Position numbers and translations under genes: made by a program. Shown in pieces: positions 52,535 through 58,174 of a stretch of 58,174 bases of DNA (positions are counted from its first letter, which is position 1; each line of letters opens with the position of its first letter). Where the stretch lies: NCBI GenBank assembly GCA_945861865.1, contig CAMAWN010000010.1, positions 1 to 58,174 of the forward strand, in the 5' to 3' direction. This stretch comes from Candidatus Kuenenia stuttgartensis. GTDB lineage: Bacteria > Planctomycetota > Planctomycetia > Planctomycetales > Planctomycetaceae. Under the pieces are notes generated by a model. It was not told the origin of the DNA and did not search any database. It saw only the letters and a program-made list of their open reading frames with translations.

Positions 52535-53395
52535 ATGAATCGCGTTCGACTCGCTTCGTTCAGTCTCATCTTCGTCGCGTCGTTTTGTTTCTGCGGCCGT
52601 GCTCCGGCCCAAGTGAAATACGTCTCCAAAAGCCAGGCCGAGCGCCGGCAGGACGAGCGAATCAAGGACCAGAAGCAGGACGTCAAGAAAGCTCAAAACG
52701 AAGTCAAAGACGAAGCGAAGGAACTCAGTGCCGCCCAGCAAAAGCTGCGGCAAGCTCAAGCGAAGGAAAACGAAATTCGACATCACTTGTCGGGAGTTCG
52801 CAAAAATGTCGAGGCTCAGCACAAGAGTTCGCTCGGTGTCGACGACGCGCTGGCGGAGCAAGCAAAGACGCAGCAAGCGTTGGATGAGGCCAAGGCTCCC
52901 ATCCTGCAAACGCTGAAGGACAAGCCGGAGTACAAGGCCGCTCAAGATCGCGTCGTGGCTGCGAAGGCGCGGTCGAAGGCGATTCGCGAAGAATCCACGC
53001 ACTCCGACGAGACGCACAAGAAATTGCTCGCGGAAGCCAGCCGAGATGCTCTAGCCGTCAGCGAGTTGGAACAGACCACACTCGCCGCAGAACCAAAACT
53101 CAATCCACTTCGTGACAACTTGGCGAACGCTCAAGAGAAAGTCTCGCAGTTGCACGCGAAGCTCAAAGAGAAGGTCGAAGCGGATTCCGAAGTCAAATCG
53201 GGATTGCGTTCGTTGCAGAACGCCATGAAGCAAACGGCGCTGGTCAAAGCCGAGGTTGCCAAAGAGAGCCAAGAACTCGCCGGCGATCAATCCAAGTTGG
53301 CCAAAGAGCAATCGCAACTCGACAAAGCCAAATTCAATGACGCCACGCACGTCAATCCCCCGCGCGGCCGGCGGGCTCGGACCAAAAACAAGTGA
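52535..53395 (+). CDS. Exported coiled-coil protein, family not recognised
   Basis: 286 residues from ATG at 52535, a start that opens with a signal peptide (ASFSLIFVASFCFCGRAPA); longer readings run back into the DUF1501 gene. From residue 30 to the end it is almost all Lys/Glu/Gln/Ala heptads (QKQDVKKAQNEVKDEAKELS; LKEKVEADSEVKSGLRSLQN), predicting a long periplasmic coiled coil. The stop TGA overlaps by one base the ATG of the next gene (TGATG at 53393-53397), implying coupled translation with the DUF1549/1553 protein, to which it may be a structural partner. Function unknown. Confidence 0.85.
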   Translation: MNRVRLASFSLIFVASFCFCGRAPAQVKYVSKSQAERRQDERIKDQKQDVKKAQNEVKDEAKELSAAQQKLRQAQAKENEIRHHLSGVRKNVEAQHKSSLGVDDALAEQAKTQQALDEAKAPILQTLKDKPEYKAAQDRVVAAKARSKAIREESTHSDETHKKLLAEASRDALAVSELEQTTLAAEPKLNPLRDNLANAQEKVSQLHAKLKEKVEADSEVKSGLRSLQNAMKQTALVKAEVAKESQELAGDQSKLAKEQSQLDKAKFNDATHVNPPRGRRARTKNK

Positions 53396-56300
53396 TGTCG
53401 CGATCTCCTGATCTGTCGGTCGGCTCGATAGTGTTGGTCATGGCTTTCACCTTGTCCGTGAAAGCCGATGACCACTTTCGCGATCGTGTCGTTCCGGTCA
53501 TTCAGAAACGCTGCCTGAGCTGCCACAACTCCGTCGATCACAAGGGCAACTTCGCTCTGCAAACGGCGGACGAACTTTCCAAGAGCGGCTTCGTTGAATC
53601 CGGAAAGCCGCGCGACAGTCACTTGCTCAGCGTTCTGAAATCGCAAGACGGCAAACGCCCCGCAATGCCGAAGAACGGCGAGCCGCTCAAGGCTGATGAG
53701 GTCGCGGCCTTTGAAAAATGGATCGCTGACGGAGCGAAATGGCCCGATGGATTCCGCATCGAAGAGTCGGTTGTCACGAACAACGACTGGTGGTCGTTCA
53801 AGCCCGTCGTCCGGCCAGCGGTGCTGACAACGCGATCCTCGACGCCTGAAGCCGGTCACCCGAAGCCTGACGCCCGCAATCCCGTCGATACCTTCGTCGT
53901 CGCCAAGCAACAAGAGCACGGACTGTCGATGTCTCCGGAAGCTGATCGGCGCACGCTGATTCGCCGGCTGACGTACGACCTCACCGGCTTACCGCCGACG
54001 CCGGACGAAGTTGATGAATTCGTCAACAATCTCGATCCGATGGCTTACGAACGGCTCGTCGATCAGTTGCTCGCTTCGCCACATTACGGCGAGCGTTGGG
54101 GGCGGCACTGGCTCGACGTCGCGCGGTATGCCGACACCTGCGGCTACGACAAAGACAAACTGCGGCCGAATGCCTGGCCGTATCGCGATTATGTCATTCG
54201 CTCGTTCAACGACGACAAGCCGTACGCACGCTTCGTCGAAGAGCAGATCGCCGGTGACGTGCTGTTTCCCGGCACTCCGGATGGAATCCTCGGCCTCGGT
54301 TTCATCGCGGCCGGGCCGTGGGATTTCATCGGGCACGTCGAGGTTCCCGAATCGAAGATCGACGGAAAGATCGCTCGGCACAACGACCGCGACGAGATGG
54401 TCACGGCGACGCTCAACACGTTTTGCAGCGTGACGATTCAGTGTGCTCAGTGCCACAACCACAAGTTCGACCCGTTCACGCAGCAGCATTACTACGGCCT
54501 GCAAGCGGTCTTCGCGGCGGTCGATCGCGCCGAGCGGCCGTACGATCTCGATCCCTCGATTGAACAGCAACGTCGCGACTTGCTCGCGAAGCAGCGTGAC
54601 TTGCTGGCGAAGATCGGGGTGCTGGAAAACGAGATTCGAGTCGCCGGCGGCGACGAGTTCGTGCGGCTCGAAAAAGAAATCCGCGAGCTGACTCCAAAAG
54701 CGCAGCCGCTCGCGAAGAAGCCGGAGTTCGGCTACCACAGCGCCCTCGAATCGTCGCCCGACAAAGCCAAGTGGGTGCAGCTCGACCTCGGCCAAGTGAT
54801 CGAGATCGACCGAGTTGTCTTGCACGCCTGCCACGACGAGTTCGGCGGGATCGGAGCAGGCTTGGGATTCCCGCTGCGATACCGCGTCGATGCCTCCGAG
54901 ACTGCTGACGGCTTGGCTCAACCAACCCAAAGCGTGAGCGATCACACGGATGGCGACGTCCGCAATCCCGGTCTCGTGCCGATCACGATCAACGCCAAGG
55001 GAACACAGGCTCGCTTCATCCGCATTACGGTGCCGAAGCTGCGTGAACGAACCAAGGATTTCATGTTCGCGCTGGCCGAGATCGAAGTCCTGACGGCCGA
55101 TGGCAAGAACGTCGCGTTGAAAGCCGAGGTCACGTCGCTCGATTCGATTGAAGCTCCGATCCGCTGGGCGAAGAGAAATCTCACCGACGGCATCTGGCCT
55201 CAAGCCGAAGATTCCGCCGCGATCGCGCAGCTCGCGGAAGTTCAGAAACAGCATCAAGCGATCCTCGACCGCATCAACACGCCGGAACGACGGACTCGTC
55301 GCGAGCAGTTGGACAAAGACCTGAAGGCGGCGCAGCAACAACTCACGGCGCTGCCGCAGGGCCACATGGTGCTCGCCGCCGCGACTGACTTCGAACCGGC
55401 TGGCGGATTCCAACCGACCAAGGGCAAGCCGCGCGACGTGCAAGTCCTGCATCGCGGCAACGTGCTGCAACCGCGTGGGGCCGCGACGCCGGGCGTGTTG
55501 CCGATTCTGAAAGACGTCCCGGTCGAGTTCTCGCTGCCGGCCGATCATCGCGAAGGGGACCGCCGAGCCGCGCTCGCGAAATGGATCACGCGCCCGGATC
55601 ACCCGACGACGTGGCGTTCGATCGCGAATCGCATTTGGCAATTCCATTTCGGCCAGGCGATCGTTGAGAGTCCCAACGACTTCGGCCGCATGGGCCGTTT
55701 GCCGTCGCATCCGGAGTTGCTGGACTGGCTGGCGGCGGAGTTGCGCGGGGATGATGACCACAGCACAACGCGCAAGCGAGTGGTTTCAGATGGCTCCGAC
55801 CACTCGCTGGCGCGTCGTGCTGGTAGCCTCAAGGACATGCACCGCCTGATCGTCACCAGCGTGACGTATCGCCAGCAGTCGGCTCATCGCGAGGACGCCG
55901 CGACCATCGACGGCGGCAATCGGTTCTTGTGGCGGATGAATCGGCGGCGGTTGGAGGCGGAGGAGATTCGCGATTCGATTTTGGCGGTGTCTGGCCGGAT
56001 GAATCATCGCATGAACGGGCCGGGGTATTATTTGTTCGCGTTGGAGCAGACGGCTCACTCGCCGCACTACGAGTACCACAAGTTTGATCCCGAAGACGTG
56101 GCCTCGCAGCGGCGGAGCGTGTATCGGTTCATCGTGCGGTCGCAGCCGGACCCGTACATGACGACGCTCGACTGTGCCGACTCGTCGCAGAGCACGCCGT
56201 TGCGGGACGAGACGTTGACCTCGCTGCAAGCGCTGTCGTTGCTCAACAACCGGCTCAGCCTGAGCATGTCTCGGCATTTCGCTTTGCGGCTGGGGGAAGA

Positions 56301-56466
56301 GAGCAAAACCGGCTCGGACCGTATCGACCGCGCGCTGCGTCTGATCGCCGGCCGGTCTCCGACCGCTCGCGAGCGAACCGAGTTCGCGGCCTACGCCGAG
56401 CAGCACGGCTTCGAGAATCTCTGCCGAGTGCTGTTCAACGTGAGCGAGTTTGTGTTCGTGGATTGA
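53395..56466 (+). CDS. Secreted cytochrome-type / DUF1549 / discoidin / DUF1553 protein with repeat insert
   Basis: 1023 residues from ATG at 53395, overlapping the previous stop. Signal peptide, then CLSCH at 40-44 with the planctomycete cytochrome pattern, and DUF1549 (RRLTYDLTGLPPTPDEVDEF; second CxxCH CAQCHNHKFDPFTQQ). Between DUF1549 and DUF1553 it has a discoidin (F5/8 type C) domain about 455-600 (KWVQLDLGQVIEIDRVVLHA; RFIRITVP), a carbohydrate-binding module not in its paralogues. DUF1553 follows. Residues about 789-810 (TTRKRVVSDG...SLARRAG) coincide with the palindrome at 55761-55824 just before MHRLIVTS. Its usual DUF1501 partner is displaced to 57642 by the nuclease gene. Confidence 0.92.
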   Translation: MSRSPDLSVGSIVLVMAFTLSVKADDHFRDRVVPVIQKRCLSCHNSVDHKGNFALQTADELSKSGFVESGKPRDSHLLSVLKSQDGKRPAMPKNGEPLKADEVAAFEKWIADGAKWPDGFRIEESVVTNNDWWSFKPVVRPAVLTTRSSTPEAGHPKPDARNPVDTFVVAKQQEHGLSMSPEADRRTLIRRLTYDLTGLPPTPDEVDEFVNNLDPMAYERLVDQLLASPHYGERWGRHWLDVARYADTCGYDKDKLRPNAWPYRDYVIRSFNDDKPYARFVEEQIAGDVLFPGTPDGILGLGFIAAGPWDFIGHVEVPESKIDGKIARHNDRDEMVTATLNTFCSVTIQCAQCHNHKFDPFTQQHYYGLQAVFAAVDRAERPYDLDPSIEQQRRDLLAKQRDLLAKIGVLENEIRVAGGDEFVRLEKEIRELTPKAQPLAKKPEFGYHSALESSPDKAKWVQLDLGQVIEIDRVVLHACHDEFGGIGAGLGFPLRYRVDASETADGLAQPTQSVSDHTDGDVRNPGLVPITINAKGTQARFIRITVPKLRERTKDFMFALAEIEVLTADGKNVALKAEVTSLDSIEAPIRWAKRNLTDGIWPQAEDSAAIAQLAEVQKQHQAILDRINTPERRTRREQLDKDLKAAQQQLTALPQGHMVLAAATDFEPAGGFQPTKGKPRDVQVLHRGNVLQPRGAATPGVLPILKDVPVEFSLPADHREGDRRAALAKWITRPDHPTTWRSIANRIWQFHFGQAIVESPNDFGRMGRLPSHPELLDWLAAELRGDDDHSTTRKRVVSDGSDHSLARRAGSLKDMHRLIVTSVTYRQQSAHREDAATIDGGNRFLWRMNRRRLEAEEIRDSILAVSGRMNHRMNGPGYYLFALEQTAHSPHYEYHKFDPEDVASQRRSVYRFIVRSQPDPYMTTLDCADSSQSTPLRDETLTSLQALSLLNNRLSLSMSRHFALRLGEESKTGSDRIDRALRLIAGRSPTARERTEFAAYAEQHGFENLCRVLFNVSEFVFVD
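55761..55824. repeat. Palindromic repeat, family D copy 3, inside a DUF1553 coding region
   Basis: cagcacaacgcgcaagcgag... (55761-55784) pairs with 55799-55824 (accactcgctggcgcgtcgt...) with two mismatches over 24 bases. The stem is the same as the intergenic copies at 24740 and 38501. Translated in frame as about 21 residues just before the HRLIVTS motif, at the exact site where another paralogue carries a different palindrome (12936). Confidence 0.85.
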
Positions 56467-56532
56467 TTAGCGACAACGCGACGCCGCCGCAATTAGTGAC
56501 AAATGAACGGTTTGTTTGGGAGCCCGGTCATC

Positions 56533-57609
56533 ATGGCAACAACAACTCTCGCGGGTCATTCCGCAGCCAAATTCAGTGGTGATTACTATTGGCTTCTTGC
56601 AGAGACCAAAGAAAACAAAGCTGGGATTTTTACAGACCCTAGTGAGGATCAGTGCGACCTTCCGTTTCACAACAGAATGCACCCAGACATGACACGGAAG
56701 CTATTTGAGAAGACTCTTTCATGGGTACAAATTGGCGATCGATTTATCGGTTATGCCTCAACTCCGAAAAGAGTCATGGCACTCTTTGAAGTCACCGGCA
56801 TAGTTCCTGGCGATGGGATCAAATTTCAGCGAATCAAATTACTCTCCGCTCCAGTCGAATGGACCGCACTGAAAACAAAACGGCCGGGGCTGGATACACA
56901 CTGGCCCAAAAGCAGCGTCGGTCAACTGCATCCAATAAAAAACACTGTCGGCGAAACGATCTGGCGATTCATCGATAAGCAGCCCGGCGTCGCAAAACCG
57001 ATTGACGATAGCAGAGTGTTGCCTTCGCCAACCGATGAAAACGAGAACAATTTTGGGACTGCCCACCCAAAACCGAATGCCGTTGCTGCAACCATTGAAA
57101 CGGAAAGTGATGTTGGAGGAACGAATGGAAAGCCAAGCGATGATGAAGAACCAGATGCCATTGATGATTTCAATGCTCATGAATCGGAGTTGAACGACAT
57201 ACCTGACGAGACCGAGCGAGACGAAGTTCGTAAGAGCCGAATTGGCCAAGGAAAGTTCAGGAAGGATCTCATCGAGCAGTGGAGCGGCGTTTGTGCTGTC
57301 ACCGGGCTATCGAAACAATCGCTCTTGCGAGCGTCTCACATCAAACCTTGGCGTAACTCCGACAATCGAGAGAGGCTGGACCGGTTCAATGGACTGCTCT
57401 TGGCACCGCATCTTGATGCTCTCTTCGATGGTGGTTTGATTTCATTTGAGGATTCCGGGCGAATTGTGTTGTCAAAGGAATTGTCCCGTGATGACAGCAG
57501 TCTGCTCGGCGTCAACAACGACCTCAAACTGCCGTCTATTGATGAGCGGCATAAAAAGTATTTGCGTTTTCATCGAGAGAACAGATTGCGGCCTCGTCCA
57601 ATAAACTGA
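56533..57609 (+). CDS. HNH nuclease with N-terminal EVE/PUA-like domain (candidate modification-dependent restriction enzyme)
   Basis: 358 residues from ATG at 56533 (MATTTLAGHSAAKFSGDYYW), supported by GGGAG upstream; an in-frame ATG at 56503 has no such site. Residues about 15-145 look like an EVE/PUA-type modified-base reader: DYYWLLAETKENKAGIF, SWVQIGDRFIGYASTPKRVM, IKFQRIKLLSAPVEWTALK, SVGQLHPIKNTVGETIWRFI. A charged linker follows. Residues about 250-358 hold an HNH_2-type nuclease: CAVTGLSKQSLLRASHIKPW, RFNGLLLAPHLDALFDGGLI. The gene is AT-rich (one 60-base line is 40% GC, against 67% in the preceding gene), suggesting transfer. It separates a DUF1549/1553 gene from its DUF1501 partner. 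EVE assignment is inference; HNH assignment is firm. Confidence 0.85.
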   Translation: MATTTLAGHSAAKFSGDYYWLLAETKENKAGIFTDPSEDQCDLPFHNRMHPDMTRKLFEKTLSWVQIGDRFIGYASTPKRVMALFEVTGIVPGDGIKFQRIKLLSAPVEWTALKTKRPGLDTHWPKSSVGQLHPIKNTVGETIWRFIDKQPGVAKPIDDSRVLPSPTDENENNFGTAHPKPNAVAATIETESDVGGTNGKPSDDEEPDAIDDFNAHESELNDIPDETERDEVRKSRIGQGKFRKDLIEQWSGVCAVTGLSKQSLLRASHIKPWRNSDNRERLDRFNGLLLAPHLDALFDGGLISFEDSGRIVLSKELSRDDSSLLGVNNDLKLPSIDERHKKYLRFHRENRLRPRPIN

Positions 57610-57641
57610 CTCTTGGTTTGTGAATCGCTGGAGATATCGAG

Positions 57642-58174
57642 ATGAATCCCGTCAATCGTCGCGACTTTCTAACTCGCTCCGGCCAGGGCTTCGGTGCATT
57701 GGCTCTGGCTGCGATGCTCGCTCAAGACGAATCCGCTCGCGCCGAGACGAACGGCGTCGGACGTGGCGGCGTGCTCAAGGCGTTGCATCATCCGCCGAAA
57801 GCGAAGCGGGTTGTGCAGCTCTTCATGGGTGGGGCGGCTTCGCATATCGACCTCTTCGATTACAAGCCGGAGTTGGAAAAGCATCACGGCGAGCCGTCGG
57901 ACTTTGGCGAGTATGTCGAGGCGTTTCAGAATGGGTTGGGGCCGTGGATGAAGTCGCCGTTTCGGTTTCAGAAGTACGGCGAGTGCGGCAAGGCGATCAG
58001 TGAGGTGGTCGCGCCGCTCGGCGAATGTGTGGATGACATGGCGTTCATTCACAACTTGGTCGGCAAGACGGGAGTGCATTCTCAGGCGACGTATCTGCAA
58101 GCGACGGGGTTCGACAAGCCGGGCTTTCCGGGGATGGGAGCGTGGATCAGCTACGGGCTGGGTTCGCTGACCGA
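57642..58174 (+). CDS. DUF1501 family protein, C-terminus beyond the window
   Basis: 177 residues visible from ATG at 57642 to the last base. The leader NRRDFLTRSGQGFGALALAA is a Tat signal and VVQLFMGGAASHIDLFDYKP is the DUF1501 opening block; the reading remains open through YGLGSLT. It is the expected partner of the DUF1549/1553 protein at 53395 and is separated from it by the nuclease gene. Spacing from the nuclease stop is 32 bases. Confidence 0.9.
   Translation, partial: MNPVNRRDFLTRSGQGFGALALAAMLAQDESARAETNGVGRGGVLKALHHPPKAKRVVQLFMGGAASHIDLFDYKPELEKHHGEPSDFGEYVEAFQNGLGPWMKSPFRFQKYGECGKAISEVVAPLGECVDDMAFIHNLVGKTGVHSQATYLQATGFDKPGFPGMGAWISYGLGSLT

Overview
The window looks like chromosomal DNA of a planctomycete (Planctomycetes, probably order Planctomycetales). 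The basis is the density of planctomycete-type secreted proteins: four DUF1501 proteins with twin-arginine (RRDFL-like) leaders, three DUF1549/DUF1553 proteins with CxxCH-type motifs, two very long beta-propeller/HEAT/cytochrome c proteins of the PVC heme-binding type, a cytochrome c-WD40 fusion, and a calcium-binding-like surface repeat protein with a CEPRLLPAG leader motif. lpxK indicates an LPS-making Gram-negative envelope. No tRNA, rRNA, CRISPR array, transposase or integrase was recognised. Coding density is high and the only gene-free stretch over 300 bases is 26792-27329.

Layout. (1) 1-8786, mostly + strand: DUF1501, PPC-domain protein, VOC protein, BIG2/DUF1549/DUF1553 protein and cytochrome-WD40 protein, a typical planctomycete extracellular module. 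(2) 8829-15887, - strand: metzincin-like secreted protein, a second DUF1501 + DUF1549/1553 pair, a DUF2007/zinc-ribbon protein and a frameshifted VOC protein. (3) 16006-20269: NIPSNAP protein, GNAT acetyltransferase, Uma2-family nuclease-like protein, large zinc-ribbon membrane protein. (4) 20445-24727: iron alcohol dehydrogenase and CoA-acylating semialdehyde dehydrogenase (one operon) divergent from a GntP-type permease, plausibly a hydroxy-acid utilisation locus. (5) 24812-28487: SF1 helicase, decayed RTX-like fragment, CxxCH/alpha-toroid secreted protein. (6) 28570-34278: complete MacAB-TolC-type efflux system arranged as two divergent two-gene units. (7) 34503-40932, - strand: cytochrome/propeller protein, PyrK, LpxK, NAD-type isocitrate dehydrogenase. 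(8) 41151-46032, + strand: surface repeat protein, pentapeptide-TIR protein, 3'(2'),5'-bisphosphate nucleotidase-like phosphatase. (9) 46137-58174, + strand: second propeller/HEAT/cytochrome protein, SGNH hydrolase, DUF1501, coiled-coil protein, discoidin-containing DUF1549/1553 protein, an AT-rich EVE-like/HNH nuclease gene, and a DUF1501 gene cut by the window end.

The most unusual feature is a set of several families of palindromic repeats (arms about 20-27 bp, loops short and variable). Most sit between genes, often touching stop codons, but copies also lie IN FRAME inside coding regions at domain linkers: 12936-13009 and 55761-55824 hit the same loop of two DUF1553 paralogues with unrelated palindromes, and 47277-47333 sits between the propeller and HEAT domains of a cytochrome protein. 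These elements appear to be mobile or spreading and tolerated as peptide linkers. The second point of interest is the compositionally foreign EVE-like/HNH gene (candidate modification-dependent restriction enzyme) lodged between a DUF1549/1553 gene and its usual DUF1501 partner.
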